A DNA stretch of 26,455 bases from CAYZXT01 sp964482515. GTDB taxonomy: Bacteria; Elusimicrobiota; Elusimicrobia; FEN-1173. Below the pieces are notes generated by a model. It was not told where the DNA came from and searched no databases. It worked only from the letters and a program-made list of their open reading frames with translations. The stretch covers positions 1 to 26,455 of the forward strand of contig CAYZXT010000036.1 in the NCBI GenBank assembly GCA_964482515.1, in the 5' to 3' direction. The position numbers were made by a program, and so were the translations under genes. Shown here one piece after another: positions 6,551-13,180 of the stretch (position 1 is the first letter of the stretch; the number at the start of each line of letters is the position of its first letter).

Positions 6551-7819
6551 TTAATGCGAAGCGAGCGGGAGGCTGACGATGAATTCCGAGCCCTGGCCCG
6601 GAACGCTCGCGGCCCGGATCGAGCCGCCGCGGTTCTCCACTATATGCTTGACGATGGACAAGCCCAGGCCCGTGCCGCCGAACTCCCGGGACCGGGCCTT
6701 GTCGACGCGGTAAAACCTTTCGAAAATCCGGGACAGGTCCTCGTCCGGAATGCCGATCCCCGTGTCTTTCACGCGGACCTCCGCGAAACGGTCATGTTTC
6801 TCCGCCGAGACGTCGACGCGGCCGCTTTCCCTGTTGAACTTGATGGCGTTGTCCAAAATGTTCATGAACACCTGGGTCAACTCGTCGGCGGAAAGCGCGA
6901 CCAGGATTTTCTCTTTCGGCCAGGACGCCGACAACGCAACGCGCCGCTGTCCGGCGACGGGAGACAGCACCTGGAAAACCTTGTCCACCGTGGACGCCAG
7001 ATCAGCCGACGCGGAGGAGTCCGTCGCGGACGACGGCTTGTCCAATTGCGACAGCGTGAGAAGGTCGTCGATCAAACGCTGGAGCCGCCCGACCTGGTCC
7101 TCCGCGGTCCCCAGGAACTCCCGCGCGTACTTGGGGTCATCCATCGCTCCGTCCAGGAGCGTTTCAAGAGCGGCCCGCAACGCAGTCAGCGGCGTGCGAA
7201 GCTCATGGGAAACGTTGGCCACGAAATCCCGGCGAATCGTTTCCAGCCGCTTGAGCTGCGTGTAGTCGTTGAAGGTGATCACCGCGCCGCGGAGCTCCCC
7301 GTCGCGGGGGAAGGAGCGCACCCGGACGCGCATGAAAACCTCCTCCGGGAGCGGAAGGGTGATCTCCTTGACCTGCTCCTTCCTTTCCGAAAACGCCCGC
7401 GACACCAGGTCCCCCACCTCGCGGTGGCGCAGGACTTCCCATAAGTGCAGGCCGCGCGATTCCTTCGGCGGACGGTTCAACAAGCCCGCCACGGCCGCGT
7501 TGCACGCCAGCACGCGCTGGTTCTTGTCGACCACGACCAACCCCTCCACCATGGCCCGCAGGACCGAATCCATCAGCTCGTCCGTCGCGCCGAACATTTT
7601 TTCCGGACGGGCCGAATCCCCCCTGCCTCGGATGAGCGTCCGCCCCGGCTCGCCGCCCGGCCAAAAATAGACGGCCAGGCCGCAGCCGGCCCCCAGGGAA
7701 ACCGCCCAGAGAAGGAGCCGGGCCGCGAACGGCGATGAGTCGGGGAGGGCGAGCCAGAGGAAGAGGGAAGCGGCGGCGGAAAGGAAAAGCCAGAACCAGC
7801 GGCGGCGGAGGGACGGCAT
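6551..7819 (-). CDS. phoR: PhoR-type membrane sensor histidine kinase
   Basis: This is the sensor kinase of the phosphate two-component system, 422 aa. Two membrane helices (about 8-26 and 33-52) are separated by only a few residues, so there is no periplasmic sensor domain; this agrees with PhoR proteins that read PstSCAB/PhoU rather than phosphate itself. A PAS domain follows (about 78-190). The HisKA box FVANVSHELRTPL has the phospho-acceptor His205. The ATPase domain shows N-box NILDNAIKFN, G1 DTGIGIPDED, F-box FERFYRVD and G2 GGTGLGLSI. It starts 11 bp after phoB. No good Shine-Dalgarno precedes the ATG, so the start is slightly uncertain. Confidence 0.93.
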   Translation of the reverse strand: MPSLRRRWFWLFLSAAASLFLWLALPDSSPFAARLLLWAVSLGAGCGLAVYFWPGGEPGRTLIRGRGDSARPEKMFGATDELMDSVLRAMVEGLVVVDKNQRVLACNAAVAGLLNRPPKESRGLHLWEVLRHREVGDLVSRAFSERKEQVKEITLPLPEEVFMRVRVRSFPRDGELRGAVITFNDYTQLKRLETIRRDFVANVSHELRTPLTALRAALETLLDGAMDDPKYAREFLGTAEDQVGRLQRLIDDLLTLSQLDKPSSATDSSASADLASTVDKVFQVLSPVAGQRRVALSASWPKEKILVALSADELTQVFMNILDNAIKFNRESGRVDVSAEKHDRFAEVRVKDTGIGIPDEDLSRIFERFYRVDKARSREFGGTGLGLSIVKHIVENRGGSIRAASVPGQGSEFIVSLPLASH

Positions 7820-7830
7820 GCCGGGAGGAG

Positions 7831-8520
7831 TTATTTTCCCGCGTCGAAACGGTAGCCGATGTTCTTCACCGTCCGGATGCGTTTCTTTTCCGCGCCGAGT
7901 TTGTCGCGCAGGCGGGCCACGTGCTGGTCGACGGTGCGGGTGTCGATGTCGGCGGCCTTGTCGTAGCCCCAGACGCGCTCCAGGATGTCTTCGCGGGTCA
8001 GGGCCTTGCCGCGCGCCTGCCAGAGGATCTTGAGGAGCTCGAACTCCTTGGAGGTGATCTCCAGCGGCTTGCCGGCCAAGGTGATTTCATATTTATCGAG
8101 ATCGATCTGCAGCGCGCCGGCGTCCATCACTTTGTTGGGCGTTTCATCCTGGGAGGTGCGGCGGAGGAGGGTCTTGATGCGCGTCAGGACCTCGCGGATG
8201 GAAAAGGGTTTAGTGACGTAATCGTCCGCGCCCATCTCCAGGCCGACGATCTTGTCCACTTCCGTGTTCTTGGCGGTCAACATCAGGATCGGCACCGTCC
8301 GGTTCTCCGCGCGAATCAACCGGCAGACCTCCAGGCCGTCCACCTTAGGCAGCATCAGATCCAGGACGACCAGGCGGGGTTTTTCCCGACGAAAAACCTC
8401 CACCGCGGCCTCGCCGTCCGAAGCGGCCAACGGGTCGTATCCTTCCTTTTCCAGGTTGTACCGGAGTATCTTTTGAATGTCTTTTTCGTCTTCAACGACG
8501 AGGATCTTAAGTTTAGCCAT
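7831..8520 (-). CDS. phoB: PhoB-type OmpR-family response regulator
   Basis: This is the DNA-binding response regulator of the phosphate system, 229 aa. The receiver domain (1-120) has the acidic pair E10-D11, phospho-acceptor Asp54 (VVLDLMLP) and the conserved Lys in DYVTKPF. The C-terminal winged helix shows EFELLKILW, LTREDILERVWGYD, DTRTVDQHVARLRDKLG and IRTVKNIGYRF, as in PhoB/OmpR. A PhoB-box-like repeat lies 47 bp upstream, suggesting autoregulation. No Shine-Dalgarno precedes the ATG; TGCTAACCT about 12 bp upstream resembles an extended -10, so the message may have a very short leader. Confidence 0.93.
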   Translation of the reverse strand: MAKLKILVVEDEKDIQKILRYNLEKEGYDPLAASDGEAAVEVFRREKPRLVVLDLMLPKVDGLEVCRLIRAENRTVPILMLTAKNTEVDKIVGLEMGADDYVTKPFSIREVLTRIKTLLRRTSQDETPNKVMDAGALQIDLDKYEITLAGKPLEITSKEFELLKILWQARGKALTREDILERVWGYDKAADIDTRTVDQHVARLRDKLGAEKKRIRTVKNIGYRFDAGK

Positions 8521-8566
8521 GAAGGATCAACAGGTTAGCATGGGCGGGCGTGAACTTGGCGCAAAA

Positions 8567-8588
8567 TCTTCGTGACGGTGGTGTGACG
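8567..8588 (-). promoter_or_regulatory. Candidate PhoB box upstream of phoB
   Basis: Minus-strand units CGTCACACCAC (8578-8588) and CGTCACGAAGA (8567-8577) are contiguous 11-bp direct repeats with the same CGTCAC core as the other sites. Pho boxes upstream of phoB for positive autoregulation are established in other bacteria. A matching -10 at the right distance is not obvious here. Confidence 0.6.
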
Positions 8589-8605
8589 TTGCCGCCAGGC
8601 AACGT
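8586..8605. repeat. Perfect 8-bp stem-loop between receiver gene and phoB
   Basis: ACGTTGCC and GGCAACGT are exact reverse complements around a four-base loop (GCCA on the plus strand). The hairpin is 22 bp beyond the receiver-gene stop and overlaps the first unit of the phoB box by three bases. There is no T-tract, so it may be a Rho-assisted end, a stability element or an operator. Confidence 0.5.
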
Positions 8606-8627
8606 GCCAGATTGTCGGATGGCGCAA

Positions 8628-9023
8628 TCACGACTCGGAGCGGCGAAGCAGGGAGCGCACCCGGGCGACGAGCTCCTTGGCGCCCACGGGCTTCGTGAGA
8701 TACCCGTCCGCGCCCGCGCTCAGGCCGGCGACGGTGTTCACTTGCATTTTCTGGGCGGTTACCATCAGGATCAAAACTTCGTTGTCCTTCTCGCGGATTT
8801 CCTTGCAAACGGTGAGGCCGTCCTTGACGGGCATGGCGACGTCGAGGATCATCAGGTCGGGCTTGAAAAGCTCATGGAATTGGATGGCGGACTGCCCGTC
8901 ATGGACAACGTCGACGTGGAAGTCCTCCAGGGAGAGGATCAGCTTGAGGACTTCGGCGGAGTTCCGATCGTCGTCGACGATCACGATCTTTTTCTTGGTA
9001 GGGTCCTGGACATCGGTTGTCAT
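8628..9023 (-). CDS. Stand-alone receiver-domain response regulator
   Basis: This is a single-domain CheY-like receiver of 131 aa with no output domain. The acidic cluster is D17-D18-D19, the phospho-acceptor is Asp61 (DLMILDVAMP), followed by the conserved Thr in MVTAQ and Lys in YLTKPVGAKEL. I chose the ATG at 9023 because it is preceded by GGGAGGATG; an upstream ATG at 9041 lacks a ribosome site. That start overlaps the stop of a 25-codon reading frame (ATGA junction). It may take phosphate from PhoR or another kinase and act through protein contacts. It lies just upstream of phoBR in the same direction, but its partner is not shown. Confidence 0.88.
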   Translation of the reverse strand: MTTDVQDPTKKKIVIVDDDRNSAEVLKLILSLEDFHVDVVHDGQSAIQFHELFKPDLMILDVAMPVKDGLTVCKEIREKDNEVLILMVTAQKMQVNTVAGLSAGADGYLTKPVGAKELVARVRSLLRRSES

Positions 9024-9097
9024 AGGGACATCCTCCCGCATGTCGGCGGGAAACGGGGATCAGACGGTCCGGTTGTCCTTCGCGCGGCGATGCTCAT
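9020..9097 (-). CDS. Candidate 25-aa leader peptide coupled to the receiver gene
   Basis: This very short frame starts MSIAARRTTGPSDPRF and ends MSL. It has a strong Shine-Dalgarno (AGGAGG, three bases before ATG) and its TGA overlaps the receiver gene ATG as ATGA. It holds one Cys and several Arg and Pro, with no run of a single amino acid that would suggest classical attenuation. It may be a translational coupler or a chance frame; the ribosome site and overlap are the only support. Confidence 0.35.
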   Translation of the reverse strand: MSIAARRTTGPSDPRFPPTCGRMSL

Positions 9098-9165
9098 GGC
9101 CCTCCTGGGCGTTGAGGCTCGTCGGAATCGAATCACCTTAATGGTGGAAAATTTTAGAACGGACG

Positions 9166-10080
9166 TCAACGCGACGAGGCCACCGCCGTCATCGCCCGGA
9201 GGAGCTTGATGCGTTGCTGGATGTCCGACGGCCGTACTGTCTTCAAGCGGTCCAAGGAGAAATCCTCGACGGTGAAGCTGGCCATCACGGTCCCGTAGAG
9301 CAGCGCCTGGTAAAGCGCCGCGTCGGACAGGCGCGCGCCCATCTTGTCGAGATACCCCATGAATCCGCCCGCGAAGGTGTCGCCCGCGCCGGTGGGGTCG
9401 AAAACGTTTTCCAGCGGATAGGCCGGCGCGACGAAGATATTCTTGTTCCCGAACAGCACCGCCCCGTGCTCGCCTTTCTTGATCACGACGTATTTCGGTC
9501 CCCAGGAACGGATCATCTTTCCCGCCTTGATGAGGTTCGTGACGCCCGTGAACTGCCGGGCCTCGCCGTCGTTGAGCACCAACACGTCGATCATGCGGCA
9601 CAGCCTGCGGAGGCTCGGCTTCTTGATCGAGATCCAGAGGTTCATGGTGTCCGCCGCCACCAGGCGCGGGCGGCGCACTTGGCGCAGGACCTTGATCTGC
9701 AGGTCCGGGTCGATGTTCGCCAGGAACAGGCTCTCGGCCTTCTGATAGGACTCGGGCAGGCGCGGCTGGAAATGCTGGAACACGTTCAAATGGGTTTCCA
9801 GGGTCTTGGCGGAGTTCATGTCGTATTCGTAGGAGCCGGACCAGCGGAAGGTCTTGCCGTCGGCGATCTGGAGCCCCGCCAAGTCGACCTTGCGCTCATA
9901 GAGCAAAGCCACGTGCTGCTTCGGAAAATCCTTCCCCACCACGCCGACGAGCTTGACGGGCGTGAAGAAACTGGCGGAATAGGACGAGAAAGTGGCGGAA
10001 CCGCCGAGGGCGTTGACGCGTTTTCCGAAGGGGGTTTTGACCGAATCCAGTGCGATGGAACCGACGACGACGAGGCTCAT
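9166..10080 (-). CDS. PfkB-family carbohydrate kinase
   Basis: This is a 304-aa sugar or nucleoside kinase of the ribokinase/PfkB fold. The N-terminal signature GGSATFSSYSAS matches the family's substrate-side Gly-Gly region. The C-terminal signature FDPTGAGDTFAGGFMGYL contains the catalytic Asp (about 234) and anion hole. The substrate cannot be assigned; ribokinase, adenosine kinase and fructokinase relatives share these motifs. The ATG has a good Shine-Dalgarno (AAAGGAG). It follows the 128-aa unknown gene by 12 bp, so the two form an operon that may extend into the receiver gene. Confidence 0.9.
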   Translation of the reverse strand: MSLVVVGSIALDSVKTPFGKRVNALGGSATFSSYSASFFTPVKLVGVVGKDFPKQHVALLYERKVDLAGLQIADGKTFRWSGSYEYDMNSAKTLETHLNVFQHFQPRLPESYQKAESLFLANIDPDLQIKVLRQVRRPRLVAADTMNLWISIKKPSLRRLCRMIDVLVLNDGEARQFTGVTNLIKAGKMIRSWGPKYVVIKKGEHGAVLFGNKNIFVAPAYPLENVFDPTGAGDTFAGGFMGYLDKMGARLSDAALYQALLYGTVMASFTVEDFSLDRLKTVRPSDIQQRIKLLRAMTAVASSR

Positions 10081-10092
10081 GATGTTTCTCCT

Positions 10093-10479
10093 TTATTTAT
10101 TGAAAAGCTTCGGCAGCATTTCTTCCAGCGGAAGCCCCGGAAGGTTGATGCCCACAAAACTGGCGGTCTCAGGACAATAAAAAACAAACGGGCGAACCAG
10201 CAATTCGATCTCCGATTCGTCCGGCATCTGGCTCAGCCGCCGGAGGATTTCCACATCGGCCACGTCACGGAACAGGTAGGCGGTCGCCTCGGCGGCGCGT
10301 GGTTTCTCGACCACCGAGGAGCCGGGCGGCGGACAGTTCCCCACCCATTGGACCGTGCGATCGCCCACGCGCAGCAAGGTTTTCTTCGCGCCGTACTTCT
10401 TCTCCAGCAGCTCCAGAGACATGGCGACGCGGTCCCACCACTCCGTTTCATCAAGAAAAACTTCCCGGATTTCATCCAT
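10093..10479 (-). CDS. Uncharacterised 128-aa protein upstream of the PfkB kinase
   Basis: I do not recognise this soluble protein (starts MDEIREVFLDETEWWDRVAM). It appears mixed alpha/beta, with a hydrophobic strand region ELLVRPFVFYCPETASFVGI and two cysteines (about 49 and 104). There is no signal or membrane segment. AGGA seven bases before the ATG is a plausible ribosome site. It lies 12 bp upstream of the PfkB kinase, suggesting shared function, but nothing in the sequence tells which. Confidence 0.72.
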   Translation of the reverse strand: MDEIREVFLDETEWWDRVAMSLELLEKKYGAKKTLLRVGDRTVQWVGNCPPPGSSVVEKPRAAEATAYLFRDVADVEILRRLSQMPDESEIELLVRPFVFYCPETASFVGINLPGLPLEEMLPKLFNK

Positions 10480-10527
10480 GATTCTATCCTATAATTCCTG
10501 CCCCCGCAAAAAACCGGGGAAACATAC

Positions 10528-10566
10528 GAAAACGCCTCCCACCGGTTGAAGGCGGAAGGCGCTTTC
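10528..10566 (-). terminator. Intrinsic terminator of pckG
   Basis: Arms 10528-10543 and 10551-10566 form a 16-pair stem with a seven-base loop, about 28 bp after the pckG stop. Three pairs are G-U in the minus-strand RNA but would be A-C mismatches in plus-strand RNA, so the element is built for minus-strand transcription. The 3' side ends in TTTTC. Confidence 0.75.
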
Positions 10567-10593
10567 CATAATTTACGTTCCGGGCGACGGCTA

Positions 10594-12369
10594 TTAGACC
10601 GCGGCCTTCTCCAGGAAACGCGACCGCAGCCCGTCCATTTCATCCTTGATGCCTTTCGGCAGACGGTCGCCGAACTGCTTGAAGAACTCTTCCATGCTGC
10701 CCAGTTCCTGTTCCCAGTCCGCTGGGTTGATCGCAAGGAGCGCTTTCTTCGCATCTTCGCTCAGGTTCAGACCTTCCCAGTTGATGGCGTCGACCGTCGG
10801 GATGTGCCCGATGGGCGTTTCGATGGCCTTGCCCTTGCCGGCGACCCGGTCCAGGATCCAGAGCAGGACGCGCATGTTGTCGCCGAACCCGGGCCACATG
10901 AACTTGTTGTTCGCGTCGCGGCGGAACCAGTTCACGTGGAATATCTTGGGCGGCTTGGGGATCTTCTTTCCCATGTTCAGCCAGTGGGCGAAATAATCCG
11001 CCATGTTGTACCCGCAGAAGGGAAGCATGGCCATGGGGTCGCGGCGGACGACGCCGACGGCGCCTCCCTGCTGCGCGGCGGTCGTTTCCGACGCCGCGGA
11101 GGCGCCGACGAACACCCCGTGCTGCCAGTTGAAAGCTTCGTACGCCAGCGGCGCCACCTTGGCGCGGCGGCCGCCGAAGACGATGGCGCTGATCGGAACG
11201 CCCGCGGGGTCTTCCCATTTAGGCGAGATGCAGGGGCACTGCGACGCGGGGGCCGTGAAGCGGCTGTTGGGATGGGCCGCCTTGTCTTTCGAGGCGGGCG
11301 TCCATTTCTCGCCCTTCCAGTCCATCGCTTCCGCCGGCGCGGGCTCGTCGGAATCTTCCCACCAGACCGTGTTGTCCGGCTTCTTGGCCACGTTGGTGTA
11401 GATGGTGTTCGTCCGGATGGTCTTCATGGCGTTGGGGTTTGACTTGGAATTCGTTCCGGGGACCACGCCGAAGAAACCGGCTTCCGGGTTTGAGGCCCAG
11501 AGGCGGCCGTCCTCGCCGATGCGCAGCCAGGCGATGTCGTCGCCCACGGTCCAGATCTTCCAGCCCTGCTTGAGCAGGCCTTCCGGCGGGATCAGCATCG
11601 CCAGGTTGGTTTTGCCGCAGGCGCTGGGGAAAGCCGCGGTGATGTATTGAACGTCCCCCTTCGGGTTTTCGATCCCGAGGATGAGCATGTGCTCGGCCAT
11701 CCAGCCTTCCTTCTCGCCCAGTTTGCTGGCGATGCGGAGGGCCAGGCATTTCTTACCGAGCAGGGCGTTGCCGCCGTAGCCCGTCCCGACGCTCCAGATG
11801 GTGTTGTCCTGCGGAAAATGGCAGATGAAGCGGCGCTCCAGGTTCAAGTCCGCCTTCGAATGCAGCCCGCGCGTGAAATCGTCGGAATTGCCCAATTGCT
11901 TCAGGGCGATGTCCCCCATCCGGGTCATGATGCGCATATTGAGCACCACATAGCGGCTGTCGGTGATTTCGAAACCGACTTTGCTGAAGGGGGAGCCGGC
12001 GGGGCCCATGATGAAGGGGACCACGTACATCGTGCGGCCCTTCATGGCGCCGTCATAGATCGCGCCGAGCTTCTTATACGCTTCCGCGGGGGCCATCCAG
12101 TTGTTGTTGGGGCCGGCTTCTTCCTTGGTGGGAGTGCAGATAAAGGTGAGGTTTTCGGTGCGGGCCACATCGTTCACGGCGGAACGCGAATAGTAACAGC
12201 CCGGCATCTTCTTCTGGTCCAGCTCTTCCAGTTCCCCGCTGGCCAGGCATTCCTGGATCAAACGCTTCTTTTCTTCTTCCGAACCGTCGCACCAGACCAC
12301 ATTGTCCGGTTTGCACAGCCTGGACATCTCGTCTACCCACTTCTGTACGGCGCTGTTGTTTGGTTTCAT
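10594..12369 (-). CDS. pckG: Phosphoenolpyruvate carboxykinase (GTP)
   Basis: This enzyme interconverts oxaloacetate plus GTP with PEP, CO2 and GDP in gluconeogenesis or anaplerosis. The 591-aa length and motifs fit the GTP class. Visible features are the kinase-1 P-loop FPSACGKTN (Cys about 251, the reactive cysteine of GTP-PEPCKs), VGDDIAWLRIG, the PEP/oxaloacetate segment VGTGYGGNALLGKKC, and the guanine-site region FHVNWFRRD with WPGFGDNMRVL. The ATG has the Shine-Dalgarno AGGAAGGA. A Crp/Fnr-like palindrome is centred about 82 bp upstream, and a terminator follows. It appears monocistronic. Confidence 0.97.
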   Translation of the reverse strand: MKPNNSAVQKWVDEMSRLCKPDNVVWCDGSEEEKKRLIQECLASGELEELDQKKMPGCYYSRSAVNDVARTENLTFICTPTKEEAGPNNNWMAPAEAYKKLGAIYDGAMKGRTMYVVPFIMGPAGSPFSKVGFEITDSRYVVLNMRIMTRMGDIALKQLGNSDDFTRGLHSKADLNLERRFICHFPQDNTIWSVGTGYGGNALLGKKCLALRIASKLGEKEGWMAEHMLILGIENPKGDVQYITAAFPSACGKTNLAMLIPPEGLLKQGWKIWTVGDDIAWLRIGEDGRLWASNPEAGFFGVVPGTNSKSNPNAMKTIRTNTIYTNVAKKPDNTVWWEDSDEPAPAEAMDWKGEKWTPASKDKAAHPNSRFTAPASQCPCISPKWEDPAGVPISAIVFGGRRAKVAPLAYEAFNWQHGVFVGASAASETTAAQQGGAVGVVRRDPMAMLPFCGYNMADYFAHWLNMGKKIPKPPKIFHVNWFRRDANNKFMWPGFGDNMRVLLWILDRVAGKGKAIETPIGHIPTVDAINWEGLNLSEDAKKALLAINPADWEQELGSMEEFFKQFGDRLPKGIKDEMDGLRSRFLEKAAV

Positions 12370-12442
12370 GGTGAATTCCTTCCTAAGTTAGCCGGCCCTC
12401 GGGTCCGGGGCGCACACATTAGCATGTCGTCGGTACGGCATC

Positions 12443-12458
12443 TATGACCTGCGTCATA
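12443..12458. promoter_or_regulatory. Crp/Fnr-like palindrome upstream of pckG
   Basis: TATGAC-CTGC-GTCATA is a perfect inverted repeat of the TATGA-N6-TCATA form, close to the Crp-type TGTGA-N6-TCACA. A possible -10, GCTAAT, lies about 18 bp downstream on the minus strand, so the site would cover the -35 area of a pckG promoter. No regulator gene of this class is in the window. Confidence 0.45.
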
Positions 12459-12528
12459 AAGACCGGGCGCGGGAGGGAAAAGTCTTTCAATAAAAACCTG
12501 AGACGGAAAAGGAAGGTGCGGTGTGAAG

Positions 12529-13056
12529 CTAGGCCCAGACCATGGTCTCTTTTGGTTCGCTCATGACCTTTTTGGTGGGATAGAGATCGAGGATGATTTC
12601 AGACGGGTGGAACCACAGTTTGATCTCGCGCTCCGCGTCTTCCGGGCTGGACGAGGCATGGATCACGTTCTCATAGACGCCCTTGGTGGTGATGCGCCCG
12701 TAGGCGCCGCGGATCGAAACCGAATCCGCTTCCTCCGGGTTCGTCGCGCCCACGATCTGCCGGACCTTCTGGATCGCATCCGGCCCGTGGTAGACCAGGG
12801 CCATCACGCGCTCATATTCCTGCCCGTAAACTTTGCCCTGGATGTAATTCACCAATTCCTCGAAAAACGGTTTGTCCTTCAAATGGACGTAATGCGCCTC
12901 GGCGAGCTGGCGGGAAACGCGCGTCAGCTTGGCCCCGATGATCATCAGGCGCGTTTCGGACAAGCGGGACAGGATGTTCCCCGTCAGCGATTTCTTCAAC
13001 CCGTCGGGCTTGATGATGGCGAGCGTCTGCTGCATCTTCTGGTCGGCTTTTTCCAT
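12529..13056 (-). CDS. ndk: Nucleoside diphosphate kinase
   Basis: This enzyme transfers the terminal phosphate from ATP to NDPs through a phosphohistidine. It shows the family motifs QQTLAIIKPDGL, the Kpn-loop-like region, IVGATNPEEADSVSIRGAYG and the active-site segment NVIHASSSPEDAEREI with His133. At 175 aa it is about 30 residues longer than usual, partly from a seven-residue N-terminal lead and mostly from a C-terminal tail (FHPSEIILDLYPTKKVMSEP). The ATG at 13056 lacks a close Shine-Dalgarno; Met8 (MQQTLAI) is a possible alternative start. It is divergent from the plus-strand pair. Confidence 0.95.
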   Translation of the reverse strand: MEKADQKMQQTLAIIKPDGLKKSLTGNILSRLSETRLMIIGAKLTRVSRQLAEAHYVHLKDKPFFEELVNYIQGKVYGQEYERVMALVYHGPDAIQKVRQIVGATNPEEADSVSIRGAYGRITTKGVYENVIHASSSPEDAEREIKLWFHPSEIILDLYPTKKVMSEPKETMVWA

Positions 13057-13140
13057 GGTTTTGTTAGGAATCCTTAGGTTTCAGGAGGGAAAACCCGTGC
13101 TCTTTCCGATCCTGCTTCTTCGTTCCGCTTTCCGCGATTC

Positions 13141-13169
13141 TTGAGGCGAAGATTGCTAAAAAATATACA
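13141..13169 (+). promoter_or_regulatory. Promoter of the TPR membrane-protein gene
   Basis: TTGAGG (13141-13146) and TATACA (13164-13169) are separated by exactly 17 bp. The ATG at 13181 lies only 11 bp past the -10, so the transcript would have a leader of about five bases. The GGAG just before the ATG is too close to act as a normal ribosome site. Confidence 0.55.
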
Positions 13170-13180
13170 ATTCCCGGAGC

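Noticed and set aside
9124..9132. TTCGATTCC, a tRNA T-loop-like string on the minus strand
   Set aside because: The flanking bases do not form a T-stem and no acceptor, D or anticodon arms are present.
9214..10494. Plus-strand open frame of 426 codons opposite the PfkB kinase and its partner
   Set aside because: It is antisense to a gene with clear PfkB catalytic motifs; its own composition shows no family signature.
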